A DNA stretch of 64,000 nt from contig CAWGTL010000008.1 in assembly GCA_963825505.1 (NCBI GenBank), positions 1 to 64,000 of the forward strand, in the 5' to 3' direction. The notes below the pieces were generated by a model. It had not been told where the DNA came from and ran no database searches. It was given only the letters and a program-made list of their open reading frames with translations. This document shows, one piece after another, positions 52,634 to 63,074 of the stretch; the stretch's first letter is position 1, and the number at the start of each line of letters is the position of its first letter. The translations under genes and the position numbers were made by a program. The stretch comes from JBBQSN01 sp963825505. Lineage in GTDB: Bacteria; Actinomycetota; Actinomycetes; Actinomycetales; CAWJMD01.

Positions 52634-52966
52634 ATGGAGAAGTCGTCGTTGACCGCCGTCGCCCGCCAGCACCTGGAGATCGCGCGGAGGGCGTCCAGCG
52701 GTCGAAGCGCGGACACCGTCTACGGCGGCCACGAGCACGTCCTGCGTCAGACCGTGATCGCGCTCGCCGCTGGTCGAGGGCTCGACGAGCACGAGAACCC
52801 CGGCGAGGCCACGGTGCACGTCCTGGTCGGTCGGGTCCGTCTGGTCTGCGGTGACGACGAGTGGGAGGGCAGCCCAGGGGACCTGTTGATCGTGCCTCAG
52901 GCCAGGCACGGTCTCGAGGCCGTGGAGGACTCCGCTGTCCTGCTGACGGTGGCGAAGCACCGCTGA
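52634..52966 (+). CDS. cupin-domain protein
   Basis: The 110-residue protein is a single cupin barrel: TVIALAAGRGLDEHENPGEA (first motif with His and Glu), VHVLVGRVRLVCGDDEWEGS and GDLLIVPQARHGLEAVEDSA (second motif with His). A metal could bind through these residues. Small cupins of this type are often annotated as LuxR-associated or stress proteins, with no clear reaction. It is a single gene just outside the tRNA-Asn fragment, and is preceded by only a weak ribosome site. Confidence 0.82.
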   Translation: MEKSSLTAVARQHLEIARRASSGRSADTVYGGHEHVLRQTVIALAAGRGLDEHENPGEATVHVLVGRVRLVCGDDEWEGSPGDLLIVPQARHGLEAVEDSAVLLTVAKHR

Positions 52967-53046
52967 GTCCTGGCCGCGGTGAGCGGCGCACCGACGGTCT
53001 CGGCGCAGCCGCCCTCCGGTCTCTCCCGGTCGCACTACCCCCGGGC

Positions 53047-53823
53047 CTAGAGGGTCGCCAGGACGAACGACAGCACGAAGCCGGCGGTCGTGCTGAGAGC
53101 GACGAGCGGCCCGCCCTGCTCGTAGGCCTCCGGCATCAGGGTGTCGGCCAGGGATGCCAGGACGGCGCCCGCGGCGAACGCGAGGGGCAGCGACAGCGTC
53201 TCGGGGTCCGTGGACGACAGCGGTCCTGCGCCGACCACGACCGCAGCCGTGAGGAGGACGGCGCACACGGCCCACGTGCCGAGGACGAACTTCTGCGACC
53301 GTCCCTGGGCACGCATGGACGCGCTCCCCACGAGGGCTTCGGGGAAGTTGGACACGAAGATGGCGCCGAGGAGCGCGAGCCCACCGGTGCCCTCGCCCAG
53401 CGAGACGCCGAGCGCCACGTTCTCCGGCACCCCGTCGAGGGTGACCGCGGCGAGGAGGGCGAACCCGGCGGCGCCGCTGGTCGAGGCGGGGGAGGCCGAC
53501 CTCTCCGCAGCAGCGGCATCGACGTCGAGCTTCTCGCTCCCGTCGTCGTCCGGCCGGTCACCTTCCGCCACCCGGTCCAGTCGCTGGCTGATCACGGTGA
53601 ACACGATGGCGCCGGCGATCAGTCCGAGGCACGCTCGCCAGATCCCGCCCTTCTCGTACGAGTCCTGGAAGAGCTCGAAGGACAGCGCGGTGATGAGGGC
53701 ACCGGCCGCGAACGCGAGCATGGCGGCCAGCACCGGGCGGGGGATCTGCCACCGGCCACCGACACCTGCTCCCAGCACGAGAGCGCTGGAGGCGATGACG
53801 CCGAAGATCAACGACTCGGTCAT
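53047..53823 (-). CDS. ZIP-family metal transporter
   Basis: ATG 53823 gives 258 residues with eight helices. The metal-path motifs are AGALITALSFELFQDSYE in helix 2-3, LDGVPENVALGVSLGEG (the HxxPEG-like helix 4 motif, here D-G-V-P-E-N) and VSNFPEALVGSASM (helix 5). A hydrophilic loop rich in Asp/Glu (residues ~85-110) lies between helices 3 and 4, as is usual for ZIP proteins. It probably imports zinc or another divalent metal. It is a single gene on the minus strand, convergent with the cupin gene. Confidence 0.88.
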   Translation of the reverse strand: MTESLIFGVIASSALVLGAGVGGRWQIPRPVLAAMLAFAAGALITALSFELFQDSYEKGGIWRACLGLIAGAIVFTVISQRLDRVAEGDRPDDDGSEKLDVDAAAAERSASPASTSGAAGFALLAAVTLDGVPENVALGVSLGEGTGGLALLGAIFVSNFPEALVGSASMRAQGRSQKFVLGTWAVCAVLLTAAVVVGAGPLSSTDPETLSLPLAFAAGAVLASLADTLMPEAYEQGGPLVALSTTAGFVLSFVLATL

Positions 53824-53994
53824 CACTCACCGCCTCGGGTCGGTCGCGGTCGGGAATCCGCACCGATGATGCAACCGTGCACCGGCGACCGCATGTCGAC
53901 AGCGTGCATCGCCCCCCGGTCCGTCGTCGTCGGTGCACCAGGGCGTCATTGGCTCGCCCGGGTGCCGGAGCCTCCGGTTCGGCTGCGACCTGGC

Positions 53995-54480
53995 CTACCC
54001 GGCACGGAGGATCGCAAGGCCGATCACCACCGCCACGGCCGCGACGATCCGGCCGCTCCGGCGGCGGACGTCAGCGCGGGAGCTGAGCATGACTGCCGTG
54101 CACAGGCACAGACCGAGCGAGAGCCAGCCGAAGTAGCCAAGCACCGAACCCGCCCGACGCACCCCTGCGCCGTCCACGACCGCGTAGGCGGAGATGGCGA
54201 CCGCGATCGCGACCGTGGTGAGGACCGGACGGGCCTGCCAGGCTCGGGCGTGCACCCGGGTGGAGGCCAGCAGCAGCAGCCCGACCAGGACCACGGCGAC
54301 CGCGAGGTGCTGGCGTGCCGAGAGGTCCTCGCCGACACTCGACCAACCGCTCAGCACGACGGCTGCCACCAGCACCGGTGCCAGGCCGCGCGAGATCGGG
54401 TACAGCTGGCTGAACTGAGCGACCTGGTTGGCCCGCACCAGTCCCAGCGTGTACGCGACGTGCAACACGATCGATGCCAC
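53995..54480 (-). pseudogene. EamA/DMT-family transporter, truncated
   Basis: The 161 codons give ASIVLHVAYTLGLVRANQVA, FSQLYPISRGLAPVLVAAVV and HLAVAVVLVGLLLLASTRVH, the middle and later part of a ten-helix EamA transporter. The first ~110 residues and the final helix pair are missing. The DUF998 gene stops 26 bases upstream, so a deletion removed the 5' end. Substrate for the family is varied (metabolite export). Probably not functional. Confidence 0.65.
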
Positions 54481-54505
54481 CAGGTGGGGGGACGCTGGCG
54501 CAGAG

Positions 54506-55129
54506 CTACCTGACGCGCTGTCGCAGCGATCCGAGTGCGAGGACGGAGACGAGCCCGAGCTCCAGCGCGGCGCTGACGACGAGCCTGATCGCCAGGGTCT
54601 CGGGGTTGCCGACCGCGGCGACGACCACCGCCGCCACGACTGCCACGCCGCACCCGGCCGCCCACCGGTGCTGATCGCCCCGCCAGAACCGCACTGCGAG
54701 AACGATGGCGAGCACGACGAACGCGACCTGCGTCAGGACGAAGCCGAGCTCGTGGAGCGCACCGTGCCAGCTCGTCTGCGGCTCGCCGAGCGGAGCGCCC
54801 TCGGGGAAGCCGGCGCCGGCGTCGGTGACGAACACACCGGCCAGCACCAGCCCGACACCCATGAGCACGACCAGCACCGACGCCCACCGGGTCAGGCGCT
54901 CCGGGCCGAGCACGCTCCCGAGACCGACACCGCCACCGATCAGCAGCAGCCCGGTGACGACGAAGCTGACGACCTGCACCCACCCCCGGTCGCCCAGGCT
55001 GAGCAGGCTCATCGAGTGGAAGGTCGGGCGGAAACCCTCGCGGGTGAAGGCTTGCGCGGCCCACAGGCCGACGAGCAGGGGCGAGGCGAGCACCGCGCCG
55101 GTCAGCAGTGCGCGGACGGACGTGGACAT
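54506..55129 (-). CDS. DUF998 family membrane protein
   Basis: ATG 55129, preceded by CAGGAGACACG, gives 207 residues. Six helices are seen (SVRALLTGAVLASPLLVGLW, VVSFVVTGLLLIGGGVGLGS, ASVLVVLMGVGLVLAGVFVT) and the DUF998 loop FVTDAGAGFPEGAPLGEPQT precedes HGALHELGFVLTQVAF with a conserved H-x3-H. Function is unknown. Two palindromic operators lie immediately upstream (55145-55186), so the gene is tightly controlled. DUF998 genes are often regulated by a neighbouring MarR/TetR/HxlR protein, but none is present nearby. Confidence 0.85.
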   Translation of the reverse strand: MSTSVRALLTGAVLASPLLVGLWAAQAFTREGFRPTFHSMSLLSLGDRGWVQVVSFVVTGLLLIGGGVGLGSVLGPERLTRWASVLVVLMGVGLVLAGVFVTDAGAGFPEGAPLGEPQTSWHGALHELGFVLTQVAFVVLAIVLAVRFWRGDQHRWAAGCGVAVVAAVVVAAVGNPETLAIRLVVSAALELGLVSVLALGSLRQRVR

Positions 55130-55144
55130 CGTGTCTCCTGACGT

Positions 55145-55186
55145 TGAACCACCAAGTTCAGTTTCAAGAGTGAACCACATAGTTCA
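55145..55186. promoter_or_regulatory. two palindromic operators upstream of the DUF998 gene
   Basis: TGAACCACCAAGTTCA (55145-55160) and TGAACCACATAGTTCA (55171-55186) are near-identical. Each has TGAAC-N6-GTTCA symmetry, and they start 26 bases apart. The A/T-rich character contrasts with the surroundings. They should bind a dimeric repressor covering the DUF998 promoter, 15-57 bases before the start codon. Confidence 0.7.
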
Positions 55187-55229
55187 GTGTAGGGACAGCT
55201 CCGCCAGCGCCACCTTCGGTCGGCACGGG

Positions 55230-56315
55230 TCAGCGCGCGACGACCCACTCCGCGTAGAACAGGCCGAGCCCGAGGGCGACGAACAGCCCTGCCACGATCC
55301 AGAACCTCACCACGATCGTGATCTCGGCCCAGCCGGCGAGCTCGAAGTGGTGCTGCAGCGGTGTCATCCGGAACACCCGTCTGCGGGTGAGCTTGAACGA
55401 GGTGACCTGGATGATCACGGACAGCGTGATGATGACGAACAGGCCGGCGAGCACCACGAGCAGCAGCTCGGTGCGGGTGGTGATGGCCAGGCCGGCCAGG
55501 ACGCCGCCGAGCGCGAGCGAGCCGGTGTCGCCCATGAAGATCTTGGCGGGGGAGGCGTTCCACCACAGGAAGCCGAAGCACGCGCCCATGACGGCGGCGG
55601 CGACGACGGCCAGGTCGAGCGGGTCGCGCACCTCGTAGCAGTTGGGTCCGGCCACCGCGATCACCCGGCAGGACTGCCCCGACTGCCAGATGCCGATCAG
55701 GACGAACGCGCCGGCCACCATCGTCGAGGCACCCGTCGCCAGGCCGTCGAGCCCGTCCGAGATGTTCACCCCGTTGCTGGCCGCCGCCACGATCACCTGC
55801 GCCCAGAGGACGAACAGCAGCAGCCCGAGGACGGGTCCGGCGAACGCGAGGTCGATCGCGGTGTCGCGGATCACCGAGATGTTCGTCGACGCGGGAGTGC
55901 GGTAGGTGTCGTCGGGCAACCGCAGCGCGAGCACCGCGAAGACGAGCCCGACGACGGACTGCCCGATCAGCTTCGCCCTCGATCGCAGGCCGAGGCTGCG
56001 CTGCCGGGAGATCTTGATGAAGTCGTCGAGGAACCCGACGACGCCGAGCCCGGTCATGAGGAACAGGACGAGGATCCCGGACGCCGTCGGTGGCGACAGG
56101 GTGAGCACGTGCGCGCCGACGTACGCGATCAGGGTGGCCCCGATGATGACGGCGCCGCCCATCGTGGGCGTCCCGCGCTTGGTGTGGTGCGAGGTCGGGC
56201 CGTCGTCGCGGACGAACTGGCCGTACTGGCGCCTGACGAGGAAGCGGATGTACAGCGGTGTGGCGAACAGCGAGATCACCAGCGCGATGGCCGCCGAGGC
56301 CAGGACGGTCCTCAC
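55230..56315 (-). CDS. mraY: phospho-N-acetylmuramoyl-pentapeptide-transferase
   Basis: The 361-residue protein has ten helices and all MraY motifs: HHTKRGTPTMGGAVII, VVGFLDDFIKISRQRSLGLR (first Asp pair, ~95), ASNGVNISDGLDGLATGAS (~180), NASPAKIFMGDTGSLALGGV, and RMTPLQHHFELAGWAE (~322). It transfers phospho-MurNAc-pentapeptide to undecaprenyl phosphate to form lipid I at the cytoplasmic membrane. GTG 56315 is the start. In actinobacteria mraY normally lies between murF and murD; here it stands alone with none of these genes nearby. It is either a relocated single copy or a second copy, perhaps antibiotic-tolerant. Confidence 0.93.
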   Translation of the reverse strand: MRTVLASAAIALVISLFATPLYIRFLVRRQYGQFVRDDGPTSHHTKRGTPTMGGAVIIGATLIAYVGAHVLTLSPPTASGILVLFLMTGLGVVGFLDDFIKISRQRSLGLRSRAKLIGQSVVGLVFAVLALRLPDDTYRTPASTNISVIRDTAIDLAFAGPVLGLLLFVLWAQVIVAAASNGVNISDGLDGLATGASTMVAGAFVLIGIWQSGQSCRVIAVAGPNCYEVRDPLDLAVVAAAVMGACFGFLWWNASPAKIFMGDTGSLALGGVLAGLAITTRTELLLVVLAGLFVIITLSVIIQVTSFKLTRRRVFRMTPLQHHFELAGWAEITIVVRFWIVAGLFVALGLGLFYAEWVVAR

Positions 56316-56647
56316 CGGAGATCGCCCGGTCGCGGTCGGTCGACGGTCCCGGGCACGCCGTCCAGGGTGTCAGGTGATCGGTGCCGTCGGTGGCGGCGAC
56401 ACGCCTCCCGGCCCCCACCGCCGGGCGGTAGCGCCTTCGTCGACGGGGTGCTGGGCGGCCTCGGCCTCTGGTGTGCTGTTCTCCCGCGGCCCCACGGTCC
56501 TGCTCGTGCGCCTCGTGCTCGGCGAGCGGATCGGCGCCGGCCAGCGTCTCGGGCTGGTGCGGTGCTCCGCGGCTGTCGGCCTCATCGCCGCCGGATGAGC
56601 CCACCGCCCGCTACCGTCCGACACCAACACCAGGAGGGGAGGCGCCG
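56316..56647. other. divergent intergenic region mraY / MBL gene
   Basis: The 330 bases between divergent starts have no recognised gene. Frames on either strand are low-complexity. Promoters for both genes should be here; no repeat or palindrome stood out. Confidence 0.4.
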
Positions 56648-57463
56648 GTGCTGACCGAGGTCGCGGAGGGTGTGCTCGTCCACCAGAGCCCGCTCATCAG
56701 GAACAACGCCGTCGCTGTCCGAGGTCGGGAGGGTGTGCTCCTCGTCGACCCCGGAATCACTCGTGGCGAGATGGCCTGTCTCGCAGACGATCTCCGTCAG
56801 CTGGGCCAACCCGTCGTGGTCGGCTTCGCGACGCACCCGGACTGGGACCACGCACTCTGGGACCCCGACCTCGGCGACGCACCTCGCTACGGGACCGCCC
56901 GCTGCGCGGCCTTCCTGCACGACCTCCGGTCCGACCCGGACTGGGAGACGCGAGTGGTCGAGGGGCTCCCGCCCGAGATCGCCGCCGACACCCCGGTGGA
57001 CCTGTTCGGCCTGGTCACCGGCCTGCCGGCCGGCGCCGCCGACGTCCCGTGGGACGGCCCTCGCGTGCGGGTCATCGAGCACCCGGCCCACGCGATCGGC
57101 CACGCGGCGCTGCTCGTCGAGGGCGCCAGGGTGCTCGTCGCCGGCGACATGCTCTCCGACGTGCTCGTCCCGATGCTGGGCGACGAGGGGGACGTGATCG
57201 AGGACTACCTGGTCGGCCTGCAGACGCTGAGGGACGTGGTGGACGAGGTCGACGTCGTCGTCCCGGGGCACGGTTCCGTGGGGGGAGCCGACGACCTGCG
57301 TGCCCGGATCGCGCTGGACCGAACGTACGTGCACGCCCTGCGCGACGGCGTGATCCCGGACGACCCCCGCATCGGGCCGTCGGCGGAGCCCGGGTGGGAG
57401 TGGGTCGCCGACGTGCACGAGGGGCAGGTCAACAGCCTCGCCGCAGGAGGGCGCCGCCGGTAG
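56648..57463 (+). CDS. metallo-beta-lactamase-fold hydrolase
   Basis: GTG 56648, after AGGAGGGGAGG, gives 271 residues. The MBL fold is seen in GVLLVDPGITRGEMACLADD, the metal motif ATHPDWDHALWD (H63, D65, D67, H68, so the second His of HxHxDH is Asp), EHPAHAIGHAALLVEGARVL (second His region), VLVAGDMLSDVLVPML (bridging Asp) and VDVVVPGHGSVGG (last His). The family includes thioesterases, lactonases and phosphodiesterases. The Asp in place of the second His suggests altered metal preference, perhaps iron or manganese. It is divergent from mraY. Confidence 0.87.
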   Translation: MLTEVAEGVLVHQSPLIRNNAVAVRGREGVLLVDPGITRGEMACLADDLRQLGQPVVVGFATHPDWDHALWDPDLGDAPRYGTARCAAFLHDLRSDPDWETRVVEGLPPEIAADTPVDLFGLVTGLPAGAADVPWDGPRVRVIEHPAHAIGHAALLVEGARVLVAGDMLSDVLVPMLGDEGDVIEDYLVGLQTLRDVVDEVDVVVPGHGSVGGADDLRARIALDRTYVHALRDGVIPDDPRIGPSAEPGWEWVADVHEGQVNSLAAGGRRR

Positions 57464-57474
57464 ACCGTGGCTGT

Positions 57475-58908
57475 CTACTGCGGGAGCAGGTCCTCGCCGT
57501 CGTCGCTGCGCCAGTCGATCGAGAGCAGCGTCGCGTCGTCGGTGAGCTCCTGCTGGTGCCGGAGCAGGGCGCGGACGACCCGGCGCATCGTCTCCGGTGC
57601 CGGCAGGTGGGGGTCGTCGGTACGAGCCAGCAGGTCGACCAGGCGCGGCAGCCCGAACGGCGTCCCGTCGTGCCCCTGCGCGTCGGTGACCCCGTCGGTG
57701 TACAGGACCAGCCGGTCGTCGGGCTGGAGCTTCGCGGTGCCGACCACGTAGGCGCCGGCGTCGGCCAGAGCAGGCCCCAAGCCGAACGGCTGCGACGGCT
57801 CGACGTGCAGCGTGCGTGCCAGCCTGCCGGCCCGCAGCACCAGGGGTTCGGGGTGCCCCGCGTTGATCCACGACAGCTCTCCGGTCTCGGTGTCGAGCTC
57901 GCCGACGAGGGCGCTGCAGTACATCTCGTCGTGGGAGAACGCGCGCACGGCCTCGTCGAGCGCCCGCGCGGTGTCCGGGAGCGAGCGCCCTGCGCGACGG
58001 GCGTTGCGGTACGCGGCGACGGCCAGCACCGACAGGTGCGCGCTCTGCAGGCCGTGGCCCATGCCGTCGAAGATCGCGAACCGGGCCCAGCCCTCGTCGA
58101 CGGCGTAGTCGACGGCGTCGCCCGCCACCGCGTAGGCGGGCTCGAGGGCGGCGGCGATCGTCACCTGGTGGCACGCGAACGTCAGCGGAGGCAGCGCGGA
58201 CCACTGGAGCTCGGCGGCCAGACCCATGGGAGCCCGGCGGCAGGTCTGGACGATCGTGTCGCCGTAGAGGGTCTTGGTGACGACCAGCTCGGCCGCGAGC
58301 CCGGCGAGCCGGCGCAGCCGCAGCCCCAGCGCGCCGGTCGAGATCTCGTCCGGGGTGGTGCCTGCCGGCACCGTCACCCGAAGGACGCCGAGCCGCTCGG
58401 TGCCGTCGAGCAGCGGCAACCACACCACCGGCCCGGCCGCCCCGCTGCGGGCGGCGCCGGTCAGGATCCTCAGGTGCTGGTAGGCCCGGCCCGCGAGGGT
58501 GGTGTCGACCGCCAGCGGGGCAGCCCGCTCGGCGTCGTCGGCCTGGTCCGGACCGACGAACGGGACCAGGGCGATCTGCTGGAGGTCGGCGAGATACGCC
58601 GTCGCACCGAGGGCCCCGACGTCGACGGCGTACCGGTCGATCAGGGCCGGGAGCCCGTGCGCCGGCGTCAGGTGCGCCTCCTCCAGCATCGAGTCCACGG
58701 CAGCCTCGTAGCGGGTGACGCCCGCGGGCAGCACCGGTGCCGGGCGGGTGGGCGAGACGATCTCCCACGCCTCCACGCGCGCCGCCGCGATCAGCTCCGC
58801 CAGCCGGTCGCGCGTCAACCGCGAGCCGTCGGCGAGGAGCATCTCGTCGTCGGTGCCGCCGCCCCCGCCGCCGGAAGATGCGTCGGTCGGGTCGGAGCTG
58901 TCGTCCAC
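57475..58908 (-). CDS. SpoIIE-type PP2C phosphatase with GAF domain
   Basis: GTG 58908 gives 477 residues; ATG 58842 is an alternative start that omits a Gly/Asp-rich leader. Residues ~80-240 form a GAF-like sensor (YAVDVGALGATAYLADLQQI, LLDGTERLGVLRVTVPAG). The catalytic PPM part has FAIFDGMGHGLQSAHLSVLA, YCSALVGELDTETGELSWIN, AGHPEPLVLR, LVLYTDGVTDAQ and TDDATLLSIDW, keeping the metal-binding Asp residues. It dephosphorylates an anti-sigma-factor antagonist, linking a GAF signal to stress sigma control. No anti-sigma or antagonist gene lies next to it. Confidence 0.92.
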   Translation of the reverse strand: MDDSSDPTDASSGGGGGGTDDEMLLADGSRLTRDRLAELIAAARVEAWEIVSPTRPAPVLPAGVTRYEAAVDSMLEEAHLTPAHGLPALIDRYAVDVGALGATAYLADLQQIALVPFVGPDQADDAERAAPLAVDTTLAGRAYQHLRILTGAARSGAAGPVVWLPLLDGTERLGVLRVTVPAGTTPDEISTGALGLRLRRLAGLAAELVVTKTLYGDTIVQTCRRAPMGLAAELQWSALPPLTFACHQVTIAAALEPAYAVAGDAVDYAVDEGWARFAIFDGMGHGLQSAHLSVLAVAAYRNARRAGRSLPDTARALDEAVRAFSHDEMYCSALVGELDTETGELSWINAGHPEPLVLRAGRLARTLHVEPSQPFGLGPALADAGAYVVGTAKLQPDDRLVLYTDGVTDAQGHDGTPFGLPRLVDLLARTDDPHLPAPETMRRVVRALLRHQQELTDDATLLSIDWRSDDGEDLLPQ

Positions 58909-59079
58909 AGGGCCAGGCCTTCCCTCGGGATGCGCGTCGCCGCATCCTCGCACGCGTGGCGCTGCTCGCACGCCCGTCGCCGGGCAGGGCCGACGCCGGA
59001 CGCGTGACGTCACGATCCGTGATCGGCTGGTACGGCCACCACCACGGGTCGCGGGCACGTGAACCGGGTCCAGACCGTG

Positions 59080-59765
59080 GCGCGTTGGATGACCCCGGCC
59101 CCGGTCGTCCTGTCGTCGACGCCGCGCCCTTCGGCCTGGACGGGGGAGTGGCACGAGCTGGCGAGCGACGTCGACCGGTCCCCGTCCGCGACCCGGAGGC
59201 GGGCGGGGTGCTGCACTGGGCACCCCTCGGCTCCCCGGGCTGCGCGCGCGGGTGCGGCGGTCGCGGCCCGGGTCGTCGCCGCCCGTCCCTCGCTCGTCGT
59301 GGTGGACGTCTCGGTCGAGGTGACCCTGCTGGTGCGCCTGCTCGGCGTGCCTGTGGTGGTCGTGGCCATGCAGGGGGACCGGGACGACCGCCCGCACGTC
59401 GCGGCCTACGACGCGGCGACCGCTCTGCTCGCTCCCTGGCCTCGTGACGCCGAGGTCGGCGGGCTCGATCGTCGGAGCGCCAAGACCATTCGCACCGGGG
59501 CGTTCTCACGCCATGACGGTCGGTCCTCCCGGCTCGAGCATGCGCGGGGGCCGCCACTGCGCGTCCGGGACGTCGGTAGGCGGGCGCGGGTCGGGCAGGC
59601 GGTCGACGTCGTCGCCGGGACCGAGAGGTGGCGCACGTACACGTGGTTGGTCGGCACCGACGCGACCACCAAACCCATGCGAGACCTCGGGACGTGCCGA
59701 CGGACACCGGTCTTGGCCCGTGCTGCAGCCTGGTGCGTCACGCTAGCCGCGACCGTGGGCGGGAG
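59080..59765 (+). pseudogene. glycosyltransferase remnant
   Basis: In one frame VLHWAPLGSPG appears near 59210, then in the next frame PSLVVVDVSVEVTLLVRLLG, VPVVVVAMQGDRDDRPHVAA, LLAPWPRDAE, TGAFSRHDGR and further right TYTWLVGTD and VLARAAAWCVTLAATV. This order fits the N-terminal half of an actinobacterial GT1-like glycosyltransferase (V-V-D-S-E, PGDR-D-PH, APWP, GAFSR-DGR). Frame changes and missing C-terminal blocks show it is dead. It lies between the SpoIIE and ABC-F genes. Confidence 0.45.
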
Positions 59766-59777
59766 CGAGCCGGGCGC

Positions 59778-61421
<1,644 letters not shown>

Positions 61422-61737
61422 GGCACGATCCTCGCGCACGACGACGGCGTCCCCGTCGTCGGCCGTCGCCGCGGACGTCGTCCTGTCCACCGGTGACTTC
61501 GCGGTGATCATCCCGACCACCGGACTGGTCGAACTGGGCAGGTCGGGACAGCACCTGGAGCTCCGCGGCGTCAACGAGCAGATCGCCGGCCAGGATCTCG
61601 TCCCGATCACGCTGGACGTCGAGCCGGTCGAGGTACGACCGGACGAGGCCGGCGGTGGGTGATCGGGGACCGGTCCCGTGCTGACGGTTCCGCAGATCCG
61701 GCCGGGCGACTCGGCCCTGCAGCAGAGAGCCTCTCGC
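61422..61737. other. intergenic stretch with a coding-like remnant
   Basis: About 315 bases between the ABC-F start and the antiporter stop. On the plus strand 61485-61662 reads VLSTGDFAVIIPTTGLVELG and VNEQIAGQDLVPITLDVEP before a stop, with protein-like composition but no start codon or ribosome site. I do not recognise it; it may be the 3' end of a lost gene. The ABC-F promoter must also be in this stretch. Confidence 0.35.
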
Positions 61738-62985
61738 TCAAGACGGTCCTGTCGAGCCGCCTGCCGCGGTCGGGTCGTGCTCCTCCGGTCTGCCGACCCC
61801 CGGTGACGGACCTCGCGCTCGGCGGCGTTGCTCGGCTCGCGCGAAGGCGTGCGCGATCGGCACGTCGGTGGAGGAGTGCGCGAGGATCGAGGCCGCGATG
61901 ACCAGGGCCACCAGGTGGAACATCTCGTCCGCGCGGGGCACGTCGGCCTCGAGGATGAGCAGGCCGTACACCACCGAGGCGAAGCCCTTCGGCCCGAACC
62001 AGGCGGCGACGGCTCGCTGCGGTCGCGGGAGGTTGCTGCCCAGCAGGGCGAGACCGATCGCCAGCGGCCGGGCGGCGAGCAGGGCCAGCAGCGCGAAGAC
62101 ATAGCCCGAGAAGGGGATCTCGCCGAGGAAGGACGGCGAGATCAGGGCGCCGAACACCAGGATCGCAGCCAGCTTGAGCAGCTCGGTGACCAGCTCCCCG
62201 AACTCGGCGAACGAGGTCTCGACGTCCGGGGCGAGGGTGGCGATCGTGATGCCGGCGGTGAAGGCGGCCAGGAACAGGTTGGCGTGCGTGGCGCTGGCGA
62301 TGGCGAGAACCATCAGCCCGATCGACAACCCTCCCAGGGAGGCGTACAGGGGCGTCGACGAGGTGAACCGGCTACGCAGCAGGAGAACCGACGCAGCCGG
62401 CACCACGACACCGAGCGCGACTCCCAGCGCGAGCTCGGTGACCAGATCGAGGGCCGGGACGTCGTCGCGCGCCAGCACCGAGATCAGGACGAGCACCACG
62501 GGAAGTGCGAGACCGTCGTTGAGCCCGCTCTCGACGTTGAGCAGGGACCGCAGGCGAGCCGGCACCTCCGCCCGACCCACGATGGCCGAGGCGAAGACCG
62601 GATCGGTCGGAGCGAGCACGGCTCCGACGAGCATCGCCTCCGTCCACGACAGGCCCGCGACGTAGTGGGCCAGCACCGCGGTGACGGCGAAGGTGAGGGG
62701 CATGCCCAGCACCAGCGCGCGCCCGGGGAGGCGCCACGCGCGACGCAAGTCGTTCAGTCCGACCCGCATGCCGTCGGTGTAGAGCACGCTGAAGAGCGCG
62801 AGCTCGGCCAGCCCGACGACGATGCCGTCGTCCGGCTCGAGGTGCAGGATCCCCGTCATGCCCTCGCCGAGAACGAATCCCGCGAGGAGGAAGAGCACCG
62901 CGGTCGACAGCACCGTGCGGTGCGCGACACCGGAGATCAGCACCCCGACGAAGAGCACCACCGCGAACGCCAGGAGCACCGCCAT
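61738..62985 (-). CDS. cation:proton antiporter, CPA1 (NhaP-like)
   Basis: The 415-residue protein has about 12 helices. Key regions are STAVLFLLAGFVLGEG, SVLYTDGMRVGLNDLRRAWR, EAMLVGAVLAPTDPVFASAI (the TDP motif), LRSLLNVESGLNDGLALPVV (the ESGLNDG ion-site motif with Asp) and WFGPKGFASVVYGLLILEA. It exchanges sodium or potassium for protons across the cytoplasmic membrane. A polar tail of ~35 residues follows. A second antiporter gene begins past the window end (63566-64000). Confidence 0.92.
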   Translation of the reverse strand: MAVLLAFAVVLFVGVLISGVAHRTVLSTAVLFLLAGFVLGEGMTGILHLEPDDGIVVGLAELALFSVLYTDGMRVGLNDLRRAWRLPGRALVLGMPLTFAVTAVLAHYVAGLSWTEAMLVGAVLAPTDPVFASAIVGRAEVPARLRSLLNVESGLNDGLALPVVLVLISVLARDDVPALDLVTELALGVALGVVVPAASVLLLRSRFTSSTPLYASLGGLSIGLMVLAIASATHANLFLAAFTAGITIATLAPDVETSFAEFGELVTELLKLAAILVFGALISPSFLGEIPFSGYVFALLALLAARPLAIGLALLGSNLPRPQRAVAAWFGPKGFASVVYGLLILEADVPRADEMFHLVALVIAASILAHSSTDVPIAHAFARAEQRRRARGPSPGVGRPEEHDPTAAGGSTGPS

Positions 62986-63074
62986 CGCCGGACCCTATCC
63001 CCGGCATCGCTCCCGAGGGGGCCGCTCACCTGGGCGGCTAGGCTCCGGAACCACCCGACGAGAAGGGGCCGCTC

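Noticed and set aside
56582..59707. A 1041-codon minus-strand frame across the MBL and SpoIIE genes
   Set aside because: It crosses two well-supported genes in the wrong frame and is dominated by Arg and Pro runs.
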